DNA of 64,000 bases from Hydractinia symbiolongicarpus (taxonomy: Eukaryota; Cnidaria; Hydrozoa; Anthoathecata; Hydractiniidae), in assembly GCF_029227915.1 (NCBI RefSeq), contig NC_079882.1, forward strand, positions 29,626,001-29,690,000, given 5' to 3'. The notes under the pieces are model-generated. The model made no database searches and was not told where the DNA came from. It saw only the letters and a list, made by a program, of their open reading frames with translations. Shown piece by piece: positions 1 to 11,640 of this stretch (positions within the stretch are counted from its first letter, which is position 1; every line of letters begins with the position of its first letter). The position numbers were made by a program, and so were the translations under genes.

Positions 1-3000
1 AATATAGCTATGTCTACTATGCTGAGACTTTTATTTTTAGAATTTGCTTATAAAAAACATAAATTATCTTGTTTTCGTTCATTTTCTTGCTCGAGTTCTG
101 TCATTTATCCAAAAGAAAGTGAAAAATGAAGAGCTGCTTGAAAGTCACGATTTTGTAACTTGAAATTTTAAAATCACGCACCGTGGTTATTTCTCGTTCC
201 CAGATAAGGTCTGGGAACGAAAAAAGGGTCTTGATTTGCTTATTTTTTAGATGATTTTATTAGAGTTTTTCTTATGTAAAATAAATCTTTGTGTATAACC
301 AGTATTAATAAAATTGTAAATTTACGACGTGTTTCTGTTTTGTTTTTTTGCAGCTAGCCAAACTCGTGTAATTTTTTTTGCGGTTTAAAGAAATAATATC
401 GCAAAAATTCAAAGACAACAATCGCGCTTACCTTGAGTCGTAAATTATTAAGGATAAAAGTGGTAGCAAACTGAGGGTTGAAAACCCTGCATGTTGTTAC
501 GAGCTTGGGGGAAATGTTACAATAGCTCGGATAATCTAGTGCTTGATAACTTTAAAGTAAGAAATTCTATCATAGTTTTGAAATGCGAAGAATAACTTTA
601 GTATCTTACAACGTTTACGTATTTTGATGTAAATATCGACGAAACAAATAGTTTTGTCCATAATCCTAATAACTTTTAAAGCCTGGGAACGTGGTTGCAA
701 TTAAAAGAAATACGAACTTTTTTCTCCACAGTACTTTAAATTTTAAAGAAAGAAATTTTGGCAAATGGAAAATTTACCGGTTTTGATAAAAATCCGACAA
801 ATAAAATTCCTGCCAAAAGTTAGCATCCGCTAAATTTAATATTTTTTGCTTTCTGTCAATTTTAAAAAAACTGATTGGTGAAGAAAATTGTTTTTTTATA
901 AATTTTTGAACGACGACGAGTGACCTTTTGCGCCTAAGTGATTGCTATCTCAAAAAATTAATGCTGTTCCCGAGTTTAAAATGAAAAAATTTTTTTTTCA
1001 ATCAATCATTCGCCACATTAAATTCTTGCTAAAAATTATAATTTTTTTTTTTGATAACCTATTAACCATTGAGTCACCATGACAACAGACGTGGCGTCAA
1101 ACTACGACTATCATAAAGCTAACTAAAAACTATGAAAATGAACCAACTGTTCCCCGGTATACTTCAAATGTTATAACAAGGAAATTGGAAACGGTAACAC
1201 AGTTGTCATAACGCGCCAGAAAACGTTCTAACTCTCACCTTGATATCGCGAGGGAATTTTCATTAAACTCGCATTAGATTGGAGGGGGAAAATACACAAA
1301 TTTAACATGATAGATTGGGTTAAAGAAGCGTAATCTCCATCGCAGGAGATGTGACACGGCTTTTGAGGTATCACCACGACAGATCCCACAAAGGTTAGAA
1401 GTTGAACGAAAAAGTATTTGATGGTGAACACTCCTTTAAAGATTCGCATAAATATTTACTTTTTAAACACTAATTCTTTTGTTGAAGGTATAAGAACATT
1501 TTTACAAAAAATAAGAGGAATATACCCTTGCTAAATTAAATTAGAGAAAAAAACCAATATTCATAGGAAAAGGATTTCTTCATTTTCGGCAAAATGATTA
1601 AAGACGCGTTAAATTAAAGAAATGACATGATTAAATTTGTTTTAAAAAAGGCTCATTTATTGAGATCAGATAGCCTTTAATTTAAACTTGCTCATCTCAC
1701 CAAAGCTGAACATTTTTTTTATCGACTACAAAAAAAGAAATTTACAAAGAAAATCTATAGAGCGAAAACGAAAAAAACCTTTTGTTTTTCTAAAATTTTC
1801 AAAATGTTAATATTAGCCAATACGTCATTTCAAATAATTTCGCGAAGATTTATTTTCGCGAATTACCTTTTACTGGAATTTTTGTACAGACAGATTTTCG
1901 TGAATATAAATAAAATTCGCAGAATTCGCGAAAAATAGTCAACTCAATAGTAGGGTAAAGCAACAACAAGCAGACCAAATTAAGAACAAAATTTAAAAAT
2001 TAAAAATAATTTTCTTCTTTTTGCATTTAAATGGTTACAATTTCAATGGCGGTTACGTTTCAATATTACACATAAAAAAGAGAAAGCAAATTTACCATCC
2101 ATTTAGTAGATTTTTTTGATACACCAAAATATTCGCAAATCATAACCTCCAAGCAAAAATAAATTGAACATTGCTACAACACAAAAATAATAAAAATATT
2201 GATAACACTTTCAAAGGTGAAGAAAGTAGGAAAGAATGGGATCCAGGCTAGAATTTTTGGTTTGTGAGAAATACATGTACTATATTCTCCAGTTTCTTTT
2301 CTTTACAATTACTTGATACAAAAAAGTTATAGAATGAAAAAAAAAACCCACTTATTTCACCTGGTATCTTATCCTATCCTCCAGTGCAAAGAAAAACAAA
2401 AAAGGGTGACATAGTTACTCAAGATATAAAGTTAGAATGTATATAATATAAACCACACATAATTTGCAATGAGACATTTTATTATGTACCATAAGCCTTT
2501 TTAAAAAGGATGAATACCACATTTCTTTTAAGCTCTTGCCTTCTAAAAAGCGCCAAACTTATTCTAAAAATATATTTTGAATACTGTTTTGAATACCGGA
2601 AAACATCCCACTTTATAATTATCACATAGAAAAGCACCTAGAAAATACAGGCTGTTTCTGAGAAGCATCAAATATTGGAGAAAGAGATAAATTTGTGATC
2701 TTGTTTACTTGGCAGACTTAATTCTAAAATTCTAAAATAAGCACCCCTGCTGCATTCAATAAGCACTCATAACCTGAATTTTAAAATATTAATTAGTGGC
2801 ATGACGTGTGGCAACATACTAAATAATATCTTCATGCAATGTAAGCATACAAATAAATAAGATTTGCTATGTTTGCTTTAGCATGTACCTTAGGGAAAAA
2901 AACACTGCATAAGAAAAATGACCTAATTACAAGAATATTGTGTCACTTAGCAAAAGTGAAGATTAAAATCTCCAAAGACATACTAAAAATATTCCAAGGT

Positions 3001-3800
3001 TAAGGATTTTTGCAATAAGCTGATATAGTTCAAAACAAGAAATCATGGAAAAACACATTAAAAAAATTTTTTTTAATGAAAATAACCCTGAAAATCAGAA
3101 ATATGTAGATACTTTTGTGATTGAGTCATCAAAGAAAATTGAAAAAAAACTGCTGTGTTACACAAAAATGAAAATACCACAAAAACAAAAAAATACTAGT
3201 TGTAGCAAAACCAGAATTAATACCAAATACTGATGAGTCTATACAAACTTAACAGCATAAAGTTTTCTGTGTGACTTTTCGTATTGATGATTGTATTCTG
3301 CGTTCTTTCCAGAAATGAAAACAATGCAACATGCACAATATATGAATTCTGCATGGTATGAACATCTCTGACACAACTTATCTGATATGTTAAACATGTT
3401 GATGATAAATTTTAACGATTAGCAGAACATGGTGTAGTAACAGGTCATAATAACTGGAGAGGTAGGACATAACAAATTTCTCTTTATGAAGACTGAAAAT
3501 ATCATAAACACAGTTCACTTTAAAATGAATACAGCTTGGTTAAGAACTTCATTTTATTACCAAGCAGCTCATAACGATGTATGTAAACAACAAGTAAATC
3601 TTTTGGTTGGTGGTTAGGATTTAAAATGTTTCGAGCATGCATTAAAGATTTGCCACAAATATCTACTAAATGGAGGTTAAAAAGCTTTATATTTTTCTTG
3701 TCTCTTTACATAAAAAACAGTAACCATTGATACTTATAATTTCATAATTAAAAATGAATATATATATACATATCAAATGCATATAAGAACATTTTTTGAA
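1..3800. other. AT-rich noncoding DNA
   Basis: I see no supportable gene here. Short reading frames (for example 1228-1449 and 3045-3233) have low-complexity composition and no recognisable motif. A small inverted repeat built on TTCGCGAA-like blocks lies at about 1837-1936, a motif style common in AT-rich MITEs. The last few hundred bases probably contain the 3' UTR of the minus-strand gene ending at 3801. Confidence 0.6.
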
Positions 3801-5825
3801 TTATGCTGAAGATGTCCCTTTCACAACAATCACTACCAAATGGTCTTCCTTTGAAGGATCTGAACCTAAATTGGGTGCAACTTTTAGTAACTGCTGTTGA
3901 GAAAACTGACATGGTGGAAAGGCATGCAACATGCCACTCTCCTCTTGTTTTCCTGATGGTCCTTCTGTGTTCAGAATAATAACTCCTGCTGCTTCTTTCT
4001 TTTTGAAATAAGTTACCAAACTTTTTAAGGGTCTCCTTTGAAACGAACTATCTAATTCTATATCATCACCAGTTGGAAGTGCTAAAAGTATACAGTGGCC
4101 ACCAGCTCCTACTTGTTGAATGCGTTTTGAAACTTCATCTAATTTAGGTGGATCTAATCTAAGGCGTTGAGTTATGCTAAGTATTTTCAATGCTGGTCCT
4201 GCCCCAACTCCTATGCCACGGAGGAAAAAATCAGCCAACTCAGGATTACCTCCGATTAAATGCATTCTCACTGGAAAGGCACTATTTTTTAATGCAAAAG
4301 CTCCTCTCCAAGCAACAACAAAACGTTTAGAAACATCAGCAAGGTTTTCTGAAGGTTTAGTCTCAATCTCCTTTTGACTTGATTGGTTGTCATTACCAGT
4401 TTTTTCATTTTCCTTTGATGCAGAAGAATCATTTCTAGTCCTACCTCCTTGAGAATTATCACTGGCGGTCCTTGACGGTGGGCTTATAGCTCTAGTTTCT
4501 GAAGAATTCCGAACCTTATAATCTCCTCGGTCACTATTCACAGGACTTCTACTTCGAGTTCTTCGTCTGTCACCTCTTTCAACATCTCTAGCATAATCAT
4601 TTCTTCGTCCATAAGGTTGATTATCATAACTACCTCTACCTCTACCTCCAGGGTATTCACTTTGATTTTCAAATCTGTTTTCAACCCTTTTATTTCCCCT
4701 GGAATAATCACTGTACCGACTTTCATTGTCACGGCCTTCAAAATTCCTTTCGCGATCATCTGAATTACGATTACGATCAATTTCAGCATAATCTATTTTA
4801 ATCTTCCGGTCTGGTCCACCAAGCGGGAAACCCCGCATTTCTGCATGAGCAGCTGATGCTGCATCCAAACTTTCAAATTCAATGAATGCATGTCTACTTC
4901 CTTTTGAATAATCAATTTTTCTTAATGCTCCAAAACGATCAAATTCTCTATTAAGCATTTCAGTTGTACACCACTGCCCTAAACCACCAATCCATAATCT
5001 TGTTGAGGGTAAAGTTTTGCCGTATCCAACTTTTATTGGTCTACCATTAACTTCTTTACCAAACATTTGATTTTTTGCAGATGCAGCAGCTTCCAGTTCT
5101 AAATATTTAATAAAGGCAAAGGCAGGAATACCATTTGGAGGTCTTTTCACATCAATATCATCAATTGCACCCCAATGATCGAAAATACGCATTAGTTCTT
5201 CTTTAGTAATACTATGATCTAAATTACCGACAAACAATGTACGGGTAGCTCTCGGATTTATATGACTTTCATTGTTGTAGCGATGTCGACTTTGATTAAA
5301 TCTGTCTCTGTTGTCGTAATCATTCCCCCCTTGATAACGGTCATTTCTGTAATCTGGTTTCTGATAATTATTTCTATGGTTGAATGTTCCTCTTTGTTGG
5401 TATGTCTCACGTCCTCTATCGCGCATTTCTCCCAGCATTTCAAAATCAAAATGCAACGTTCTTTGGAATGCTATGACTTTACAATGCCTTTCTAAGCAGT
5501 ATCTTCGTAACTGCCTTGCAGAATCATCATCTCTGAAAGCTATGTATGCAAGTCTTAGTTGATCTCGGCGTCGTAAGTCTATCGATAAAACATCTCCAAA
5601 CTTTTCCATTTCATGAGTTAGAGCATCCTTTAATTCATAGTCTGGCACATTAGAAGGTAAACCTGATGCTATTACCTGAAATTTATCTGAGCGATTACGA
5701 GTGCTATAAGTTCTTCCACCATAGTTATCGTCGTATTGCATTTGCATTTTATATGAACGATTTGAATTTCGATTTAGAGACGAGCTACGTCTCTCACGAT
5801 GGTGATCTAGCTCTGGTGAAGACAT
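3801..5825 (-). CDS. RBM15: RBM15/Spenito-like SPEN-family RNA-binding protein
   Basis: Intact single-exon frame of 674 residues starting at ATG. Three RRM domains are visible. RRM1 is at about 48-130. RRM2 is at about 195-270, with RNP2 LFVGNL and RNP1-like PAFAFIKY. RRM3 is at about 275-350, with RLWIGGLG and RHAFIEFES. An Arg/Ser/Asp/Tyr-rich low-complexity linker follows (about 350-490). A C-terminal SPOC domain runs from about 497 to the end. Three N-terminal RRMs plus a C-terminal SPOC, without the very long middle of Spen/SHARP, is the RBM15/Nito layout. Family members are nuclear and act in mRNA processing and in recruiting the m6A methyltransferase complex; that role is inferred from family. 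I see no introns. A retrocopy is possible, but the open, long frame argues for a functional gene. Confidence 0.92.
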   Translation of the reverse strand: MSSPELDHHRERRSSSLNRNSNRSYKMQMQYDDNYGGRTYSTRNRSDKFQVIASGLPSNVPDYELKDALTHEMEKFGDVLSIDLRRRDQLRLAYIAFRDDDSARQLRRYCLERHCKVIAFQRTLHFDFEMLGEMRDRGRETYQQRGTFNHRNNYQKPDYRNDRYQGGNDYDNRDRFNQSRHRYNNESHINPRATRTLFVGNLDHSITKEELMRIFDHWGAIDDIDVKRPPNGIPAFAFIKYLELEAAASAKNQMFGKEVNGRPIKVGYGKTLPSTRLWIGGLGQWCTTEMLNREFDRFGALRKIDYSKGSRHAFIEFESLDAASAAHAEMRGFPLGGPDRKIKIDYAEIDRNRNSDDRERNFEGRDNESRYSDYSRGNKRVENRFENQSEYPGGRGRGSYDNQPYGRRNDYARDVERGDRRRTRSRSPVNSDRGDYKVRNSSETRAISPPSRTASDNSQGGRTRNDSSASKENEKTGNDNQSSQKEIETKPSENLADVSKRFVVAWRGAFALKNSAFPVRMHLIGGNPELADFFLRGIGVGAGPALKILSITQRLRLDPPKLDEVSKRIQQVGAGGHCILLALPTGDDIELDSSFQRRPLKSLVTYFKKKEAAGVIILNTEGPSGKQEESGMLHAFPPCQFSQQQLLKVAPNLGSDPSKEDHLVVIVVKGTSSA

Positions 5826-8179
5826 ACTGCAAAATGGTAAGGGTGTGTTAAGCTAAGTAGGGTACTGCAGCATGTCACATTAGACTGGAAACTTGTTTTA
5901 CGTTATAAATAAATCTTGATTTATATGGTTTATTCCTGGCAACAGCTGAAAGACGTGCAGGTTGTTCTTCGAATTTTCAAAATGGCGGACGCTCAATAAC
6001 ATTTAAAATTAAGCGAGTCCTACGAAGGCTGTTGGAAGAATTTCTAACGTCAATGACAGTAGAGGACTGATATATGTAAAAGTTTGCCTTAATTGTACAT
6101 AATACATTCTGTATCGTAATTTATTTTTGTATAAACTTCTTTTTAATCCCCAAACGGTATTTGGATAGACAGAATTATTATTATTTAAGATATTTTTAGA
6201 ATATAACAATATATTCTCCCAACTCTATTCAGTCGTGGGGCCGTCGTGCCATAATTGTGATTTCGCTCCGAAAAAGTCAGTGTTTTTTATGAAATTATAT
6301 TTATCAGATTTTGATGCTGTATAAGATACCATACACAATGATACTACACTATAAATAATTTGGAATACTGTTATAATAACTTTCGTTTCTAATGCTTTTT
6401 TTATGGTAGATAATTTTTCCTCGTTCTGGAGCACCCAAAAGCAAAGAAATATTATTTTTGCATAGTTATTCAAGAAAAAAAAATTTTTAATGTTCTTTTT
6501 CCAAAGCATTACTATGCATTGATAGGTGAAAGAACTTGTTGGTGAAAAGTAGGGATCGGTAAGAACAATGTATCATGCGCACTCACAATGGAGTTTTTAT
6601 CTACGATGGAGTGCGCATGAACATTTCTTGTTGATAAAGCATAATTTTTTGGGATAACCAGGAGGAAAAACGAACGATTGGCATTTAACCGAAGTCGTGT
6701 TTGTGGGTGGTGTATGTCATGATAGCTGTCAGATTTTATTAATGTATCAAAATAATTTTCATTATTAGAACATTTATATAGCTAGCAAGGAAACTGTTAA
6801 TTAATCTATCAAACTTTTTATTTTTTAGTTATAAGAGTCTTCTTATACCTTTGTTGTTTAGCTAGCTAGCTAGCTGGTGCTTTCTTGACAAAAGAATATT
6901 ATTGATTGTTGTTTGCTAAATAGATAGATAGTAGATACATAGGTAGATAGATAGATGTGCATATTTTATATGGCTAGCTAGCCTTAAGTTAACTAACTAG
7001 CTAGCTAGCTATATTACACGAACGTCTAAATTATGTCATTTCACTTTTCTTGGGAAAAAGTCTAGCTAGAGAATGTTGCATTATGAAATAACTTGTGTAT
7101 AAGTAATCATGGTCAAAAATCCCACTATTTGTGACATTTAGTCACTTTTTCATCCCTAATTAGAGTATCAAAAGTGGCTGACAGCTATATATTACGTCAT
7201 AGTTAAGCTAAACATTTTATGCTTCTGCTCCAGTTTTTCTTCAGTTCTGTTTAGCTAAACAGTTAAAAAAAATTTGGTGATATTAATGGTATATAGTTAA
7301 ATTTTAGTTTAGTTTCTTTTTCTGGTATTTTTTTTAAACTTTAATTATATATGCTATAAGTTTAATCTGTGTACCATTACCAACCATGAAGATTATGTGG
7401 AAAGCAACTTATACAGATTAATTGTCTTAAAATACACAAGTATTTGGCAGACATTAAAATATACTATATCTAGGAAAAAGCGGCTGAAATGAGTTAGGTC
7501 TTTTATTTATAATTGATAACATCTAACATTTATATGCAAGTGATTATACATAAAAATGGGAATAATAGCTCACCTTTTTTGATTAATCACTTAATTTACT
7601 ACTTACTGGCTGGCAGTTATAGTTTATCTAGTTCACTTGACAAAATTACAGCTTATGTTAAATACTACAAACATCATAAAATGCAGCAATGTTGCAATTT
7701 TGTGGCTTCATATTTATAAGATTGTAGCTGTGTGTTTGTATTGAGAAGAATACACTTTAAATACTATTCTTAGTATAAATTTTATATAGTTTTTAACATA
7801 GTAAACTGTTCTCTACAAAGACTCACACAGTACAGAATGCCCAATAAATTGAGGACATAGCCAGACATACATTTATTTATTTATCTATTTATTTAAAATA
7901 AATCGGGTTCCATATAAGTATATGGTTCTTCTCCTTATAAATTAAAAATACAACTGAAAATTTATTAATATATAATAAAATAATACAATTCTAAAATTAC
8001 CATAAAACTTAAAATCATGAGGTAAAATTGTGAAATTAGAAAGATGGACGTAAAAAAAGGTGTAGGCACAATAACCAAAAAATGCGAAAAACTATTGACA
8101 CAAAGAATTGAAGGAGTCAATATGACAAGCTAGATTAAAATTATGTCCAGAGAATCTTAGCTAAGACTTTATCTAAATA
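5826..8179. other. Intergenic DNA with GCTA/TAGA microsatellites
   Basis: Presumed upstream region of the RBM15-like gene. Simple repeats of GCTA (about 6861-6877 and 6972-7012) and TAGA (about 6920-6956) are the only clear structure. Open frames at 6009-6509 and 7513-7719 have low-complexity AT-driven composition and no motif, so I do not call them genes. Confidence 0.5.
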
Positions 8180-10330
8180 AAACGTTTTAGAATCTTTAGA
8201 GAAATGTTTGTAGCTTTGTGTTTTTCGAGGTTTTCAGGAAGTGCATTAAATATCCGTGCTTGATCTTGAAATGTTTTGCTTTCTCCAATGTTAACAGTTG
8301 GTTCTCAAGAAGATGATCGCAAATTTCTTCTAGGCTCAGGAAAATTCTAGGTCGACATTCTAGGTCGAATTTCAATTTATGAACAAGTTTCACCGTATTC
8401 CAGTCAATCAATTCGTTTACAGGGAGCCATCTGGACAGCATGTACCCCGCAGTTATATTCTGCATCTTTTGTAATCTTTGCTGCAGATAATGTGGTATCT
8501 AATCTAATCTAATAATGTGGTATCTAATCTACCGACTGATAGCCTTGTGGTAGAGCGTTCGCTTTCAGTGCGGGAGGTCTTGGGTTCAAACCCCGGCCGA
8601 GTCATGCCAGAGACTATAAAAGTGTGAATCTATCCTTTCTGCTTAGCGCTCAGCATGAGAATAGGATTGATATCTTAGGCGGTTGTCTAGTTGAGCGATT
8701 GCTGTGCTTCCACGACTTTCGTAGCTCAAATGGGAGCTTTAAATGCGCTAGGACCCCCTTCGCAGGACCCTCGTTGATAGCAGTACCAATAGGAACTGAA
8801 GAGGCTATCCTGGGTAAATAATAGTAATAATAATAATAATAAAAACGAATACTACATTGCCATTTCAATAAAATCTCAATAAAATTCTGTGAAGGACTTT
8901 TTCTCTTGCAAAGGAGTAAACCTTACTGAATTTTAGTAATGTGCGAAGGGTTGCACAGGCGGACTTGATGATATTGCTAACTTGTTCATTCCATGTTAGA
9001 TGTTATTGAATGTAATTCCAAGATGTTTCACCTTCGCTTTTTGCTCTATATAGTTTTCAGAACAATAAAGAAAGTAATTCCAATCATTCCCAAGCAGTTT
9101 TGATAGATGTTGAGAAACAAAAAATATAAATTGAAGTTTCTCACTGTTACAAAGAAATTGTTTATTCAAGACCAGGAGATTAATTCGTCAAGATCATTTT
9201 CCATTTCTTGGATGCACTGCTTAATATCTTTGATTTTGTAATGTCGATAGATTGTGTTATCATCTGCGTATTGTATAGACATTGCGCAGATATTATGGGA
9301 GAGTTCAATAACATGGAGATTGAACAGCACAGGGCCTAAAATGCTTCCCTGTGGCATACCAAAGTTCATTTGTTCACCAGATTATTTCTGGTCATCAATC
9401 TGCACATATTGATACCGATTGCTTAGATAACTACTAAATATTTCAAGTAAATCCAGAGAAAAGTTTAGATTGTAAAGTTTTTTAAGCAGAATCACCATGA
9501 TCTGTAGTATAGAATGCTTTGGAATAGTCTATCAAGATAGCCAAAGTAATTTCACTTTTTGACATTGTTGATGTTGAGTGTCCTTTGCGAAATCCTGATT
9601 GTGTTGTTTTATGTAAGTGTCGTTGATCAGTGTAGGTGCACAATCGATTTAGGATTGACTTTTGTTGGAATATCAGTCTTTGGTATGGGACAAACATGAG
9701 CAGTTTTCTATTGTTGCAGAAATATTTCTTGATTAATTAAAGAATTGATAACCTCAACAATAGGTGAAATTAAGCTACTTGTTTGATATAACATATTGGA
9801 ATGTCGTCAAACCCATTGGAAATGTTGTTTTTCAAACCATTTATTATTTTGTTAATTTCTTTGTGTGTTGTATGGTTGATTTGAAATTTGTTATTTCTAC
9901 CTTGATTGGGAAGGTTTTACAGAATAGATTTAAAGTCACATTGTTTATTTTCTTTTAACATGTGATCAGATACTAAATTAACAAAGTAATCATTCATATC
10001 TAAAGGATGGTGTTGTATTTGTTTTTGTGTGGTTCGTTAGAATTCAATTTGCATCCCAAACCTTTTTTCGTTTTTTTTGAGGAAATTTCTTCAGGAACGA
10101 GTTTTTAGTCTCTTTGATTATCTTCTTGTAAAACTTCTTATAATCTGGATATAGTTTGCGCCAAGATTGATCATTTGATTTTCAAAATAGTTTGTGAAGA
10201 TGGTTCAGTTCATTTCCAGCCTCGATTATGACAGGATCTTTCATCCACAGTGGCATAGCTGTGGTAAGCTTAACACACTTGAATGTTGCATGGTGCTCGA
10301 TACAAGTCTGGACAAGATAGTTAAGAATGT
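8180..10330 (-). mobile_element. Decayed non-LTR retrotransposon (LINE), reverse transcriptase remnant
   Basis: Several minus-strand fragments in different frames fit one LINE ORF2 read from about 10300 down to 8196. The piece at 9482-9697 has a GFRKGHST...DYSKAF pattern (RT blocks 1-3). The piece at 9166-9369 has MPQGSILGPVLFN and the catalytic YADD box. The piece at 8196-8465 resembles the post-RT C-terminal region (AGYMLSRW, LIDWNTVKLVHK). Translation around 10030-10260 resembles the linker between endonuclease and RT. Stops and frameshifts separate the pieces, so it is dead. The clade (CR1/Jockey-like) is a guess from the RT motif style. Confidence 0.8.
8531..8843 (+). mobile_element. tRNA-derived SINE, copy 1
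   Basis: A tRNA-like head has an A-box-like block (TAGCCTTGTGGTAGAGCG) and a good B box (GGTTCAAACCC at 8583-8593). A non-tRNA body of about 200 bp and a (TAA)n tail follow. A second copy with the same body lies at 17645-17880, which establishes a dispersed family. Immediately upstream, a 19-bp block ending in TATCTAATCT is tandemly repeated (8487-8505 and 8512-8530), perhaps tied to the insertion. It lies within the LINE remnant. Confidence 0.8.
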
Positions 10331-10814
10331 TCAGGTTTTTTCTGGGTCATTAAACAGGAAGACCAAATTTTAGGGGAAGATGTGAAAAATCCAATTTAAA
10401 GTCTTCCAGATTACATTTTTTTTTTTACATGGTTACGCATGATAAACAAAGAGCCAATATGATACGACACGGGCATGAACAACACGCACAACGAGAACAG
10501 TTTTCCTAATATATAATTATCTGCAACAACAAGCCACATGAGACGACACGGAGCACGCACACCCGGATCACATTCTGATCTAATATAAATATATACAACA
10601 AGAACACAAGTCCCAATGGGGCCATTTCATCTAGCTCCCCTCAAGATGCATTGGTATCATCTTGACATACATGGCTCCTTGAAGGCTCTTTGTCGGGATT
10701 TAATATATCTTCAATTTCCAGCTTCCAACACAACTCACGACTCATTGGTCTCGGTTTGAAGGCTCCTCGTTGGGGATTCAATATTCATTTTCTAATATTA
10801 GCACCAGTTTTGTG

Positions 10815-11640
10815 ATCGGTCTAAATATTATCTTGGATTTTATAAGTGGTTATCGTCATTGGTGATATTGGTGCAATTGTGTTAGGGTCACTTAATATTT
10901 CGACAGCGAAGGGCCTTGAATTTACAATACTCTTGGCTTCTGTTAAAATCATGTGCAATGATTCCTCATTTAAGCTTTGGCCATGGTGGTTAAATATGTC
11001 TTTCAAGATGGAACGTGTATAACGAATTTGGCGTTCCCATTATCCGTCCATATGTGCTGCCGCAGGTGGGTTTTTTTTACATTTGATCCAGTCACACTTG
11101 ATTTCCAGTAGATAATGTTTGACCTTCTGTTGGTCCAATTCTTTGAGGGCCTTGACAAATTCGTTTTCTGCCCCGACGAAATTGGTTCCATTGTCACTGC
11201 GCATTGTCCTTACATTGATTCTAGCGCAAATCTTCGCAAGGCCAATATAAACAAATCTGTCTCCAGAGTGTGCATGACTTCTATGTGAATTGTTCTACAA
11301 GCCATATAAAATGAACAGACAGCCATACCGTTTCACAAGTTTTCTGTATGGCTTGATTATTAGTGGCCTGAAGAGATCAACGCCGCAGTGCGTCCATTAT
11401 AATTTTGCTGCCCTGTTTACCTCTGAGGCTCCTGCAGTGTAGGCACTTGTGGATTAATTTTCTAACTTCGGCATTTACATGAATTATCCAGTAGCACCAC
11501 TGCCGAATTTTGTGTAGAGTGATGCTTCTTCCAGAATTATGAGTTTTTTCATGGCACCATCTCATAATCAATGCTGATAACCAATTGTTTTTAGGCATTA
11601 TGATTGGGTACTTAAATTCAAATTCTTCCTCCATCTGAGA
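10815..11640 (-). mobile_element. BEL/Pao LTR-retrotransposon integrase fragment (decayed)
   Basis: Read on the minus strand, the order fits a BEL/Pao integrase. A zinc-binding region with H...H and C-x2-C (RWCHEKTHNSG, KCLHCRSLRG) lies at 11377-11634. A core with SDNGTNF and KKNPPAAAHM...WERQIR lies at about 11000-11190. A downstream block AKSIVNSRPF lies at 10821-11006. The pieces are in different frames with stops. No LTRs, protease or RT are visible nearby. Confidence 0.8.

Noticed and set aside
4174-5851. Plus-strand and minus-strand short frames overlapping the RBM15-like gene
   Set aside because: Shadows of the long coding frame; low-complexity or antisense composition without domains.
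8531-8620. Functional tRNA gene
   Set aside because: The internal promoter boxes are present but the acceptor stem does not fold, and the sequence continues into a conserved SINE body with a second copy at 17645.
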